Source: Agromyces mediolanus
Lineage (GTDB): Bacteria > Actinomycetota > Actinomycetes > Actinomycetales > Microbacteriaceae
DNA length: 64,000 nt
Assembly (NCBI RefSeq): GCF_023715325.1
Contig: NZ_JAMBNX010000005.1
Coordinates: forward strand, 248,001-312,000
Reading direction: 5' to 3'
The stretch's first letter is position 1; every line of letters begins with the position of its first letter. Positions 33,687 through 42,655 of this stretch are shown here, one piece after another. The notes under the pieces are model-generated. The model was not told the origin of the DNA. It saw nothing but the letters and a program-made list of their open reading frames with translations, and did no database searches. The position numbers and the translations under genes are program-made.

Positions 33687-35392
33687 GTGCGCATCTTGCG
33701 GTAGACGGTCGCTCGCGAGAGGCCGAGGATCTCGGCCGCTCGCGAGCGATTGCCGTCGGCCTCGTGCAGGGCGCGCTGGATGGCTTCGAGCTCCGCGCGC
33801 TCGATCATGGTCAGCGACCGGGTGCCGCGGACCGACATCGGCAGCTCGGCGACGCCGATCGAGCCGCGCCGCCCGCTGAGGAGGAGCTGCTCGATGACGG
33901 TGCGCAGCTCGACCGCGTTGCCCGGCCAGCCGTGCGCCTCGAGTGCGGCGAGGGCCTCGCGGTTCGGCTCCAGGTGCGCGGTGCGCCCGGCACGGTCGGC
34001 GAGCACCCGCCAGAGCGGGCCGATGTCGCCGGCGCGTTCTCGGAGCGGCGGCACCCAGGCGATCGGATAGCCGAGCCGGGTGCCGGCGGCCTCCGCATCG
34101 GCACGGGTCGCCGCCGACATGGTGAGCAGCACGGTCGCGCCGCCCGCCGCGCTGTCGATGAGCGAGCACATGCCGGCGACGGCGGCGGGGTCGAGCGTTT
34201 CGATGCCGCGCACGATGAGCGGCGCGCGGCTCGCGATGCGTTCGCCGAGCCGCTGCAGCCATCGGCGGGTGCCGAGCACGTGCCGCTCGGCGGCGTCGAC
34301 GACGGCGCTCGGGCGGTGCGCCTCGTCGGGCCGGAACGGGAAGCCGAGACCGAGCGAGGTCTTGCCGGTGCCGGGCTCCCCGGCGATGACGAGGGGCGTC
34401 TTCGCCTCGCGATGGCGGGCGACGAGCTGGGCCGCCGCCAGCCACTCGGGCGAGCGGCCCGCGAGCGGCGGCCGCATCGGGCCGAAGCCGGTCTGACTCT
34501 GCCGCCGCTCCGTGTCGACGAGGACGGCGACGGTGCCCGACCCGCCGTCGAGCCGGGTCACCTGCACGTCCGCCAGCCCGTCGGAGAGCTCGAGGCTCAC
34601 CCGCCCGGAGCGGGCCGGCTCGGCGCAGAGCCGCTGGAGCAGGCCGAGGTCGGCGGGCAGCAGGCGCGAGGCGCGCTGGTTCTGCATCATCAGGCCGTCG
34701 GGACCGAACGCCACGACGGGGCCGGCCTGCACGCGCGAGGCCGCGAGGAACGCCTCGAGCATGTTGCGCGCCGCCGGCCGTTCGGCGTCCATCACGTGCT
34801 GGCCGAGCTGGGTCGCGATCGAGTGGGAGAGGGGGCGCAGCAGTCCGGCGCGGTCGTTGACCTGGCCGGAGAGGGTGACCACCGCGAGCAGGCGCCCGGT
34901 GAGCGGATGCCGCACCGGCGAGCCTGCGCACATGGCGGCCCGGTAGAACTCGGCGAAGTGCTCGTTGCCCGCGATCTGCACGCTGCGCCCGGTGGCGGCC
35001 ACGGTGCCGACGCCGTTGGTGCCGACCGCCTCCTCGGAGAGCACCGCGCCGCGCACGGTGCCGAGCACGTCGAGGTGGGCGACGACCGAGCGGTCGTGCG
35101 ACCAACGCTGCAGGATGCGTCCCTCGGAGTCGGCGAGGAGCAGGCCGAGCCCGGTGCCGTCGAGCTCTTCGGAGGCGCGGGCGAGCGGGGCCTGGAACAT
35201 CTCGAGGAGGTGGCCGTCGAGCAGCTCGAGGCCGACCTGGGGCACGTCGCGCACCCGCTCGGGGGAGCCGAGGGCGTCTTTGGAGCGCTGCCACGAGGTG
35301 ACGAGCTCGGGTCGGAGGGCGGCGAGCTGCGGCGAGGCGCCGAGCAGCTCGGACTTCGCCTGATCGATCAGCTTCGGGTCGGCTGCGGTCAT
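33668..35392 (-). CDS. AcoR-type transcriptional regulator: GAF - reduced AAA+ - Fis HTH, no GAFTGA
   Basis: A 574-residue regulator. The N-terminal sensor region contains a GAF-like domain (about 65-210, including GTNGVGT and the AGSPVRHPLTGRL block). The central AAA+ domain has Walker A GEPGTGKT but lacks GAFTGA, the loop that contacts sigma-54. The C-terminus is a Fis-type HTH (AIQRALHEADGNRSRAAEILGLSRATVYRKM). Actinobacteria have no sigma-54, so it should work with the housekeeping sigma. ATG 35392 follows GAAGGAG at 7 nt; an earlier ATG at 35413 lacks this. Candidate binder of the TGTCNCA-N3-TGAGNCA dyads. Confidence 0.87.
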   Translation of the reverse strand: MTAADPKLIDQAKSELLGASPQLAALRPELVTSWQRSKDALGSPERVRDVPQVGLELLDGHLLEMFQAPLARASEELDGTGLGLLLADSEGRILQRWSHDRSVVAHLDVLGTVRGAVLSEEAVGTNGVGTVAATGRSVQIAGNEHFAEFYRAAMCAGSPVRHPLTGRLLAVVTLSGQVNDRAGLLRPLSHSIATQLGQHVMDAERPAARNMLEAFLAASRVQAGPVVAFGPDGLMMQNQRASRLLPADLGLLQRLCAEPARSGRVSLELSDGLADVQVTRLDGGSGTVAVLVDTERRQSQTGFGPMRPPLAGRSPEWLAAAQLVARHREAKTPLVIAGEPGTGKTSLGLGFPFRPDEAHRPSAVVDAAERHVLGTRRWLQRLGERIASRAPLIVRGIETLDPAAVAGMCSLIDSAAGGATVLLTMSAATRADAEAAGTRLGYPIAWVPPLRERAGDIGPLWRVLADRAGRTAHLEPNREALAALEAHGWPGNAVELRTVIEQLLLSGRRGSIGVAELPMSVRGTRSLTMIERAELEAIQRALHEADGNRSRAAEILGLSRATVYRKMRTYRLTA

Positions 35393-35521
35393 GTTCGACT
35401 CCTTCGTCGACATCGGATCTCTCGATCCGCCGCGGGCGGGTGCGGGGGCGCTCGCCTGCGCTTGGGGGAGTGCGCCGAGGGTACCCCACGGCGGGGCGGT
35501 CCGGTACCGGCGTCGCGGGGC

Positions 35522-36229
35522 TCAGACCAGGACGGAGCTCGGGTGCTCGAGCCGTCCGTCGGCGGTGACGCGCGCCTCGTACTCGACGATCGCGAGCCGG
35601 CCGGCGAGCTCGAGATGGTGCTCGGCCGCGGCGCGGGCGGCGACGGGGTCGCGCACGACCGCGGCGGCCTCGACGATCGCCTGCAGCTCCTCGTAGGAGG
35701 TGGCGACGCGTTCGTCGTCGAGGAACGCGTAGCGGCGGAAGAGCCCGATCCGGCGGTGCACCGCGGCGAGCTCGTCGCTCAGCACCTCGTTGCCTGCGCC
35801 GTCGAGCAGGAGCCGGTAGAACTCGGTCTTGCTCTCCTCGCGGGTGGCGACGGTGCCGTGCAGGTAGCTGGCGGACATCGCCCGCAGCTGCGCGGAGAGG
35901 GCGCGCGCCTGCGCGTCGTCGGCCCGCCGGGCGAAGAGCGAGGCGGCGAGCCCCTCGAGCGCCGCACGCACTTCGTAGAGCGACTCGATCTCGTGCCTCG
36001 TGAGCACGGCGACGATCGGGCCGCGGCCGGGCAGGACCGCGATGAGGCTCTCGCTCTCCAGCTGCCGCAGCACCTCGCGGATGACGGTGCGGGAGACGCC
36101 GTAGGAGGCGCACAGCTCGCCCTCGACGAGCCGCTCGCCGGGGGCCCGCACGCCGTCGAAGATCTCTTCGCGCATGCGGATGAGCACCTGCTGCCGCAGC
36201 GGTGCGGCGTGCCGTTCGATGACCGCCAT
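35522..36229 (-). CDS. GntR-family regulator, FCD subfamily
   Basis: A 235-residue regulator with an N-terminal winged helix (GERLVEGELCASYGVSRTVIREVLRQLESESLI) and an all-helical FCD effector domain with a metal/acid-binding pattern (EFYRLLLD ... H near 190). FCD proteins usually sense organic acids such as the intermediates of the operon it faces. It diverges from the aldehyde-dehydrogenase operon. The 13-bp palindrome TATTACCGTAATA near that operon start is a candidate operator. Distinct from the second FCD regulator at 49499-50272. Confidence 0.88.
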   Translation of the reverse strand: MAVIERHAAPLRQQVLIRMREEIFDGVRAPGERLVEGELCASYGVSRTVIREVLRQLESESLIAVLPGRGPIVAVLTRHEIESLYEVRAALEGLAASLFARRADDAQARALSAQLRAMSASYLHGTVATREESKTEFYRLLLDGAGNEVLSDELAAVHRRIGLFRRYAFLDDERVATSYEELQAIVEAAAVVRDPVAARAAAEHHLELAGRLAIVEYEARVTADGRLEHPSSVLV

Positions 36230-36254
36230 CCGGTCGTCACCTCGCCTTCCGATT

Positions 36255-36271
36255 CGTCTCAGATTGAGACA
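36255..36271. promoter_or_regulatory. Putative GAF/Fis-regulator site C
   Basis: CGTCTCAGATTGAGACA: perfect GTCTCA-GAT-TGAGAC dyad. It matches sites A and B at 27898-27935, and lies between the GntR gene and the aldehyde dehydrogenase operon. Confidence 0.6.
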
Positions 36272-36296
36272 CTGGCCCGGTCGGGCCGTCTCATCC

Positions 36297-36309
36297 TATT
36301 ACCGTAATA
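36297..36309. promoter_or_regulatory. Palindrome TATTACCGTAATA, possible GntR operator
   Basis: Perfect 6-1-6 palindrome, AT-rich in GC-rich DNA, 31 bp before ATG 36340. The adjacent FCD-GntR regulator is the natural candidate ligand. Confidence 0.5.
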
Positions 36310-36339
36310 CGAGATTCGACCAGGGTGAAAGGATCAACG

Positions 36340-37833
36340 ATGACCACCGCCATCAGCACGCCGCTCACGGCGGAACTCCGTGGACCGGACGTTCCGACCG
36401 ACCACTACGTCGGCGGCGCCTGGGTGCCGACCGCCGAGCGCTTCACGGTCTTCGACCCGGCGACGGGCCGCTCCATCGCCGAGGTCGCCGATGCGAGCGT
36501 CGAGCTCGGCCTCGCGGCCCTCGCCGCTGCGGACGCCGCCCAGGACGCGTGGCGCTGGATGCCGCCGCGGGAACGCGCCGAGCTCTTCGCCCGAGCCCAC
36601 CGGCTCCTCGTCGAGCGCGCCGAGGAGATCGCCGGCATCATGACGCTCGAGAGCGGCAAGCCGCTCGCCGAGGCCCGTGCCGAGTTCCAGCTCAGCGCCG
36701 ACTTCTTCCTCTGGTACGGCGAGCAGATCGCGCACCTGCACGGCACCTTCGCCCCGGGCTCGCGCGGCGGCTACCGCATCATCGAGACGCACCAGCCCGT
36801 CGGCCCCACCCTGCTCATCACGCCCTGGAACTTCCCGCTGCTGATGATCGCCAGGAAGGCCGGCGCAGCGCTCGCCGCCGGCTGCACGACGGTGGTGAAG
36901 TCGGCCCGGGAGACCCCGCTCAGCTGCGCGCTCTTCGTGCAGGTGCTGCACGACGCGGGCTTCCCGCCCGGCGTCGTGAACCTCGTGCACACGACCTCCT
37001 CCTCCGCGATGTCCGCCGCGATCATGGCGGACCCGCGCTTGCGCAAGGTGAGCTTCACCGGCTCGACCGAAGTCGGCTCCGTCCTGCTGCGGCAGGCCGC
37101 CCCCGGCATCGTCAACGCCTCGATGGAGCTCGGCGGCGACGGCCCGCTGATCGTCCTCGACGACGCCGACGTCGAGCTCGCCGCCACGCAGGCGATCCTC
37201 GCGAAGTTCCGCAACGCCGGGCAGGCCTGCGTCGCCGCCAACCGCATCATCGTGCACGAGGCGGTCGCCGACCGATTCATCGAGCGCTTCGTCGAGCTCG
37301 CCGCCGCGCTCGTCGTCGGCAACGGCTTCGCGGACGGCACCGACGTCGGTCCCATCATCTCGGCCGCGCAGCGCGACGGCGTCATCGAGCTCGTCGCGGA
37401 GTTCGATCGGATCGGGGCACGCCGGCTGCTCGGCGGCAGCCCGATCGCGGGCGAGGGGTACTTCTTCGAGCCCACCGTCTTCGAGGTGCCGACGCGGGAG
37501 GCTGAAGTCTGCAACCGCGAGCTCTTCGCGCCGATCGCGGCGATCTACCGGGTCTCGAGCACGGCGGAGGCGATCGAGTTCGCGAACCGCACCCGCTACG
37601 GGCTCTCCGCCTACGTGTTCACGCGCGACGTCTCGCGCGCCTTCGCCGTCGCCGAACGGATCGACGCGGGCATGGTCGGCGTGAACCGCGGCATCATGGC
37701 CGACCCGGCGGCGCCGTTCGGCGGGGTGAAGGCCTCCGGGCTGGGACGCGAGGGCGGGCACGACGGGATCTACGAGTTCCTCGAGCCGAAGTACCTCGCG
37801 GTGACCGTCGACGCGGACGGGGCGCTCGCATGA
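36340..37833 (+). CDS. NAD(P)-dependent aldehyde dehydrogenase (GabD-like)
   Basis: Oxidises an aldehyde to its acid; 497 residues. Catalytic Cys297 (NAGQACVAANR), Glu263 (MELGGDGPLIV) and the FTGSTEVG cofactor block (239-246) are intact. The ELGGDGP and FDDAD-like pattern is that of succinate-semialdehyde-type enzymes. ATG 36340 has GAAAGGA 6 nt upstream; GTG 36325 is rejected. First gene of a six-gene operon in which every junction is a 4-base overlap. In context it would oxidise the aldehyde made by the next gene product. Confidence 0.93.
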   Translation: MTTAISTPLTAELRGPDVPTDHYVGGAWVPTAERFTVFDPATGRSIAEVADASVELGLAALAAADAAQDAWRWMPPRERAELFARAHRLLVERAEEIAGIMTLESGKPLAEARAEFQLSADFFLWYGEQIAHLHGTFAPGSRGGYRIIETHQPVGPTLLITPWNFPLLMIARKAGAALAAGCTTVVKSARETPLSCALFVQVLHDAGFPPGVVNLVHTTSSSAMSAAIMADPRLRKVSFTGSTEVGSVLLRQAAPGIVNASMELGGDGPLIVLDDADVELAATQAILAKFRNAGQACVAANRIIVHEAVADRFIERFVELAAALVVGNGFADGTDVGPIISAAQRDGVIELVAEFDRIGARRLLGGSPIAGEGYFFEPTVFEVPTREAEVCNRELFAPIAAIYRVSSTAEAIEFANRTRYGLSAYVFTRDVSRAFAVAERIDAGMVGVNRGIMADPAAPFGGVKASGLGREGGHDGIYEFLEPKYLAVTVDADGALA

Positions 37834-39098
37834 CCGCCCAGAGCCTGCCCGCCCCGGCGCGGACCGAGAACGGCGCCGCGCTCGGCATCCTGCGCCAGCC
37901 CGGCACCGTGCTCTTCGGCCCCGGCCAGCGCCGGCAGGTGCCGAGGCTCGTGGCCGGCTTCGCCCGGCACGCGCTCCTCGTCACCGACGCCAGGATGGCC
38001 GCCAGCGACGAGTTCGCCGCGCTCGCCGGCGGTCTGCGCGACGCCGGCGTCGCGGTCGAGGTGTACGACGGCACGCTCGCCGAGCTCCCCCGCGAGAACG
38101 TCATGGAACTCGTCGAGCGGTTCCAGGACCGGCCGATCGACGTCGTCATCGGCATCGGCGGGGGATCCTGCCTCGACCTCGCGAAGGTCTCGGCCGTCGT
38201 CCTCGCGCGCGGCGGCGACGTCCGCGAGCTGTACGGCGAGTTCCTCGTGCCCGGCCCCGGCATCCCCGTCGTGACCGTGCCGACCACCGGCGGCACGGGC
38301 GCCGAGGTCACCTGCATCTCCGTGATCTACGACGCCGAGCGCGGCATGAAGGTCGGCGTGGCGAGCCCGCACCTCGAGGCCACGATCGCCGTCATCGACC
38401 CCGAGCTCACGCTGACCTGCCCGCCCGGACTCACGGCCGCGACCGGCGCCGACGCGCTCTCGCACCTCGTCGAGGCGTTCACCGGCCGGGCGAAGAACCC
38501 CGGCCCCGAGCAGCTCGCGAGCACCCTCTACGCCGGCAAGAACCTCCTGACCGACGTGTACGCCCGGGCCGGGCTCGAACGGCTCGCGACCTCCCTGCCC
38601 GCGGTCGTCGCCGACCCCGCCGATCTCGCGGCGCGCACCGACACCATGTTCGCCTCGTATTGCGCGGGGATGGCGATCAACACGGCCGGCACCGCGGGCG
38701 CGCACGCGATCCAATCGCCCATCGGCAACCTCACGCACACGCCGCACGGCTTCGGGGTCTCCGCGCTCCTGCCGTACGTCATGCGCTACAACCTGCCGGC
38801 GCGGATCCCCGAGTTCGCGGAGATCGGCGCGCTGCTCGGCGTCGCGGACGCCGACGCGCCGGAACTCGAGCGCGCCAAGGCCGGCATCGTCGGCGTCGAA
38901 TCGCTGCTCGAGGTGCTCGGCGCCCCGACCGACCTCGCGACGCTCGGCCTCGACCCGAAGGACTTCGGCTTCGTCGCCGAGCAGGCGCTCCTCGCCACGC
39001 GGCTCACCGCCAACAACCCGCGCGAGCTGAACCGCGAGGCCGTGCTCGAGATCCTCGAGCGAGGGCACGCGGCCGACCGCGGCTGGTGGTCGTCGTGA
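37830..39098 (+). CDS. Iron-containing alcohol dehydrogenase (type III)
   Basis: A 422-residue Fe-ADH interconverting an alcohol and an aldehyde, or a hydroxyacid and a ketoacid. NAD motif IGIGGGSCLDLAK, the PTTGGTGAEVT block, and metal ligands within GADALSHLVEAF, AHAIQSPIG and HTPHGFGVS are all present. The family also includes maleylacetate reductases and hydroxyacid-oxoacid transhydrogenases, but those are shorter or differ. ATGA overlap with the aldehyde dehydrogenase supports a two-step alcohol-to-acid oxidation. Confidence 0.91.
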   Translation: MTAQSLPAPARTENGAALGILRQPGTVLFGPGQRRQVPRLVAGFARHALLVTDARMAASDEFAALAGGLRDAGVAVEVYDGTLAELPRENVMELVERFQDRPIDVVIGIGGGSCLDLAKVSAVVLARGGDVRELYGEFLVPGPGIPVVTVPTTGGTGAEVTCISVIYDAERGMKVGVASPHLEATIAVIDPELTLTCPPGLTAATGADALSHLVEAFTGRAKNPGPEQLASTLYAGKNLLTDVYARAGLERLATSLPAVVADPADLAARTDTMFASYCAGMAINTAGTAGAHAIQSPIGNLTHTPHGFGVSALLPYVMRYNLPARIPEFAEIGALLGVADADAPELERAKAGIVGVESLLEVLGAPTDLATLGLDPKDFGFVAEQALLATRLTANNPRELNREAVLEILERGHAADRGWWSS

Positions 39099-40066
39099 GC
39101 GCGACGGGCGAAGCCGAGCGGGTCGCCGTCGTCGGCAGCGGCTCGATCGGCGTCGCCTTCGCGATCGTCTTCGCGCGGGCGGGATTCCGGGTGGCGCTGC
39201 ACGACCCGGTGCCCGCCGCGCGCGAGCGCGCCGAGGCCGAACTCGCCGAGCGGCTCGAACTGCTGGCCGAGGCCGGGCTGCTGCCCGGCGGAGTGGGCGC
39301 CGCGGCCGCGCGGATATCGCTGCACGCGACGCTCGACGAGGCCGTCGCCGGGTGCGCGCTCGTGCAGGAGTGCGCACCGGAGCAGCGCGAGCTCAAGCGC
39401 GAGCTCTTCGCCCTGGCCGCCGCCGCGGCCCCCGCCGGCGCCGTGCTCGCGAGCTCCAGCTCCGCCATCCCGCCGTCGGAGCTCGCGGACGGACTCCCGG
39501 AGGACGCCGCCGGACGCCTGGTGGTCGGGCATCCCGGGAACCCGCCGTACCTGCTGCCGGTGCTCGAGCTCGTGCCCTCGCCGCGCACCGACCCGGCCGT
39601 GCTCGCGCGCGCCCGCGACGTGTACGAGCGGGCCGGGCTGCGCGTGGTCGAGCTCCGTCGCGAGGTGGAGGGATTCGTCTTCAACCGCCTCCAGGGCGCG
39701 CTGCTGCGCGAGGCGTACTGCCTCGTCCGCGACGGCGTCGTCGACGTCGACGGGGTGGACGAGATCGTGCGCAGCGGGCTCGGCCGGCGCTGGAGCGTCG
39801 TCGGCCCCTTCGAGACGAGCGATCTCAACGTGCGCGGCGGCATCGCCGCGCACGCCGAGCGGATGGGCGGGGCCTATGCCCGCATGGGCGCCGAACGTGG
39901 GCAGCACGACCCCTGGTCGCCGGAGCTCGTCGACACCGTCGCGGCGCAGCGCCGGGCCATCCTGCCCCTCGAACGGTGGGACGAGCGCGTGCGCTGGCGC
40001 GACCGCCGGCTGACGGCGCTCACCGCGGTCTGGGACGACGGCGCGCGGAACGGGGGCGAGGCATGA
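39095..40066 (+). CDS. 3-hydroxyacid dehydrogenase of the 3HCDH superfamily (CRYL1/L-gulonate-3-dehydrogenase-like)
   Basis: A 323-residue NAD enzyme. The Rossmann motif is GSGSIG (14-19). The substrate-side motif reads GHPGNPPYLLPVLELVPSP, followed by GFVFNRLQGALLREAY and GLGRRWSVVGPFET. These details match CRYL1/L-gulonate 3-dehydrogenase and carnitine-dehydrogenase relatives, which oxidise free 3-hydroxyacids, better than enoyl-CoA-linked enzymes. It would make a 3-ketoacid for the CoA-transferase that follows. GTG 39095 overlaps the previous stop. A CoA-ester substrate remains possible. Confidence 0.85.
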   Translation: MSATGEAERVAVVGSGSIGVAFAIVFARAGFRVALHDPVPAARERAEAELAERLELLAEAGLLPGGVGAAAARISLHATLDEAVAGCALVQECAPEQRELKRELFALAAAAAPAGAVLASSSSAIPPSELADGLPEDAAGRLVVGHPGNPPYLLPVLELVPSPRTDPAVLARARDVYERAGLRVVELRREVEGFVFNRLQGALLREAYCLVRDGVVDVDGVDEIVRSGLGRRWSVVGPFETSDLNVRGGIAAHAERMGGAYARMGAERGQHDPWSPELVDTVAAQRRAILPLERWDERVRWRDRRLTALTAVWDDGARNGGEA

Positions 40067-40815
40067 TCGACAAGACCTGGCCGGATGCCGCGAGCGCCGT
40101 CGCCTGCGTCGAGGACGGTGCGACCGTGATGATCGGCGGCTTCGGGCGGTCGGGGCAGCCGGTCGAGCTCATCGACGCCCTGATCGCCCACGGCGCGCGC
40201 GAGCTCACGATCGTGAACAACAACGCCGGCAACGGCGACACCGGACTGGCGGCCCTCATCGCCGCCGGTCGGGTGCGGAAGATCGTGTGCTCCTTCCCGC
40301 GACAGGCCGACTCCTGGGTGTTCGACGAGCGCTACCGCTCGGGTCGGATCGAGCTGGAGCTCGTACCGCAGGGCAACCTGGCCGAACGCATCCGTGCGGC
40401 CGGGGCCGGCATCGGCGGCTTCTACACGCCGACCGGGGTGGGCACGCTCCTCGCCGAGGGCGCCGAGCTGCGCACGATCGGGGGTCGCGACCACGTGCTG
40501 CAGTTCCCGCTGCACGCGGACGTGGCGCTCATCGGGGCGCTCGCCGCCGACCGCTGGGGCAACCTCGTGTACCGCAGGACCGCCCGGAACTTCGGTCCCG
40601 TCATGGCGACCGCCGCGCGCACCACGATCGCGCAGGTCGACGCGGTCGTCCCGCTCGGGCAGCTCGACCCCGAGGCCGTCGTCACCCCGGGGATCTACGT
40701 CGACCGCGTCGTCGTCGTCGGCGAGCGGCCCTGGCTGCGCGAGGGGCGCTTCGTCGGCGGAGTCGACATCGACGGCCACCCGATCGCCGACGAAACGCAG
40801 GAGGCCGTGCGATGA
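40063..40815 (+). CDS. 3-oxoacid CoA-transferase, alpha subunit (PcaI/ScoA-like)
   Basis: A 250-residue CoA-transferase family I alpha subunit. The glycine-rich GGFGRSGQPVELIDAL near residues 24-39 and NNNAGNG mark the CoA-binding fold. Together with the beta subunit it moves CoA from succinyl-CoA or acetyl-CoA to a 3-ketoacid such as acetoacetate or 3-oxoadipate. ATGA coupled to both neighbours. Confidence 0.92.
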   Translation: MIDKTWPDAASAVACVEDGATVMIGGFGRSGQPVELIDALIAHGARELTIVNNNAGNGDTGLAALIAAGRVRKIVCSFPRQADSWVFDERYRSGRIELELVPQGNLAERIRAAGAGIGGFYTPTGVGTLLAEGAELRTIGGRDHVLQFPLHADVALIGALAADRWGNLVYRRTARNFGPVMATAARTTIAQVDAVVPLGQLDPEAVVTPGIYVDRVVVVGERPWLREGRFVGGVDIDGHPIADETQEAVR

Positions 40816-41468
40816 ACGACCGGATCAGCCGCGACGAGCTCGCGGCGCGGGTGGCCGCCGACATCCCGGACGGCGCGTACGTGAATCTCGGCATCGGCGC
40901 GCCCACGAGGGTCGCCGACTTCCTGCCGGCCGAGCGGGAGATCGTGCTCCATACCGAGAACGGCCTGCTCGGCATGGGCCCCGCGCCCGCGGCCGGCGCC
41001 GTCGACCCGGATCTCGTGAACGCCGGCAAGCAGGCCGTCACCGAGGTCGCCGGCGCCGCGTACTTCCACCACGCCGACTCCTTCGCCATGATGCGCGGCG
41101 GGCACCTCGACGTCTGCGTCCTCGGCGCCTTCCAGGTCGCCGAGAACGGCGATCTCGCGAACTGGTCGACCGGCGGCGAGGGGGCGATCCCCGCCGTCGG
41201 CGGGGCGATGGACCTCGCCATCGGTGCGAAGTCCGTCTACGTCATGACCGATCTGCTCACCAGGGCGGGCGAGCCGAAGCTCGTGCGCGCCTGCAGCTAT
41301 CCGCTCACCGGGGTCCGCTGCGTCACCCGGGTCTACACCGACCGTGCCGTGTTCGATGTGACCGAGCGCGGCTTCGCGGTGCGCGAGCTGTTCGGCACCG
41401 CCACCGTGGCCGAGCTGGAGGAGCTCACCGGTCTCTCGTTCGTCACCGCAGAAGGAGCCGCCGCATGA
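40812..41468 (+). CDS. 3-oxoacid CoA-transferase, beta subunit (PcaJ/ScoB-like)
   Basis: A 218-residue beta subunit carrying the catalytic glutamate Glu49 in HTENGLLG, which forms the glutamyl-CoA thioester, plus the GGHLDVCVLGAFQV and NWSTGG blocks. Equal spacing and coupling to the alpha subunit indicate a heteromeric enzyme. The following thiolase fits use of the 3-ketoacyl-CoA product. Confidence 0.93.
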   Translation: MNDRISRDELAARVAADIPDGAYVNLGIGAPTRVADFLPAEREIVLHTENGLLGMGPAPAAGAVDPDLVNAGKQAVTEVAGAAYFHHADSFAMMRGGHLDVCVLGAFQVAENGDLANWSTGGEGAIPAVGGAMDLAIGAKSVYVMTDLLTRAGEPKLVRACSYPLTGVRCVTRVYTDRAVFDVTERGFAVRELFGTATVAELEELTGLSFVTAEGAAA

Positions 41469-42634
41469 CCGTCACCTGGATCTACGATGCCGTCCGCACG
41501 CCGTTCGGCCGGGCCGGGGGAGCCCTCGCCGGCGTGCGTCCCGACGATCTCGCGGCGCTCGTCATGCGCGCGACGGTCGAACGCACCGGGCTCGATCCGG
41601 CCCGGATCGACGACGTCGTCTTCGGCGACGCGAATCAGGCCGGGGAGGACAACCGGGACGTCGCGCGGTTCGGCGCGCTGCTCGCCGGATTCCCGAGCTC
41701 GGTGCCCGGCGTGACCGTCAACCGGCTCTGCGGTTCCTCGGTGGAGGCGGTCATCCAGGGTTCGCGTGCGATCGAGTCTGGCGATGCCTCGATCGTCCTC
41801 GCCGGCGGGGTGGAGTCGATGAGCCGGGCGCCGTACGTCGTCGAGAAGCCCGCGCGGCCCTGGTCGGCGATCGGCAACCCGACCATGTGGAACACCGCGA
41901 TCGGCTGGCGGATGACGAATCCGGCGCTCCCGCCGGCGTGGACGATCTCCAACGGGGAGTCCGCCGAGCTGCTCGCCCGGCGCTTCGGCCTCTCGCGCGA
42001 GGCGCAGGACGAGTTCGCCCTGCGCAGCCACCGGGCCGCGGCGGGCGCGTGGGCCGCCGGCCGCTACACGGACGAGATCGTGCAGGTCCCGGGCGCGCCG
42101 CTCGCCCGCGACGAGGGCATCCGCGACGATACGACGCTGGCGGCGCTCGGCGGGCTGCGCGCCCTGTTCGCCGCCGACGGCACCGTGACCGCGGGAAACT
42201 CCTCGCCGATCACGGACGGCGCCTCCGCCGTGCTGCTCGCCGCCGAGGGGGCGGTCGACGGCGAGCCGCTCGCCCGCATCACCGGGCGCGGCGTGTTCGG
42301 GAACGACCCGGACGTGTTCGGCATCGCCCCCGTCGAAGCGGCGAACCGGGCCCTGGCCCGGGCGGGTCGCCGGTGGGCGGACGTCGACCTGGTCGAGCTC
42401 AACGAGGCGTTCGCCTCGCAGTCGCTGGCCTGCCTCGCCGGCTGGCCGGAGCTCGATCCGGAGCGCGTCAACCGCGACGGCGGGGCCATCGCGATCGGGC
42501 ATCCGCTCGGGGCATCCGGCGGCCGCATCATCGGGCACGCCGCGCACGAGCTGGCGCGCCGCGGCGGCGGCGTGGCCGTCGTCGCGATCTGCATCGGCGT
42601 CGGCCAGGGCCTCGCGCTCGTGCTCGAGCGCTGA
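41465..42634 (+). CDS. Acetyl-CoA acyltransferase (thiolase, PcaF/AtoB-like)
   Basis: Cleaves a 3-ketoacyl-CoA with CoA. At 389 residues it has acyl-accepting Cys89 (NRLCGSSVEAV), His346 (AIGHPLGASG) and the second Cys376 (AICIGVGQG), so it is a degradative or biosynthetic thiolase with all active-site residues. The substrate could be acetoacetyl-CoA or 3-oxoadipyl-CoA; the WIYDAVRTPFGR start resembles PcaF. It ends the operon 21 bp before the stop of a convergent membrane-protein gene. Confidence 0.94.
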   Translation: MTVTWIYDAVRTPFGRAGGALAGVRPDDLAALVMRATVERTGLDPARIDDVVFGDANQAGEDNRDVARFGALLAGFPSSVPGVTVNRLCGSSVEAVIQGSRAIESGDASIVLAGGVESMSRAPYVVEKPARPWSAIGNPTMWNTAIGWRMTNPALPPAWTISNGESAELLARRFGLSREAQDEFALRSHRAAAGAWAAGRYTDEIVQVPGAPLARDEGIRDDTTLAALGGLRALFAADGTVTAGNSSPITDGASAVLLAAEGAVDGEPLARITGRGVFGNDPDVFGIAPVEAANRALARAGRRWADVDLVELNEAFASQSLACLAGWPELDPERVNRDGGAIAIGHPLGASGGRIIGHAAHELARRGGGVAVVAICIGVGQGLALVLER

Positions 42635-42655
42635 GCTCGCGCCGCGCGAGGAGAC

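Noticed and set aside
32028..36113. A leftward frame of 1361 codons across two transporter genes and two regulators
   Set aside because: Composition is Arg/Ala/Pro/Gly shadow sequence and it lies antisense or out of frame to four well-supported genes.
36325..36340. GTG 36325 as aldehyde dehydrogenase start
   Set aside because: ATG 36340 has GAAAGGA at 6 nt and gives the family-length protein; the GTG has no SD.
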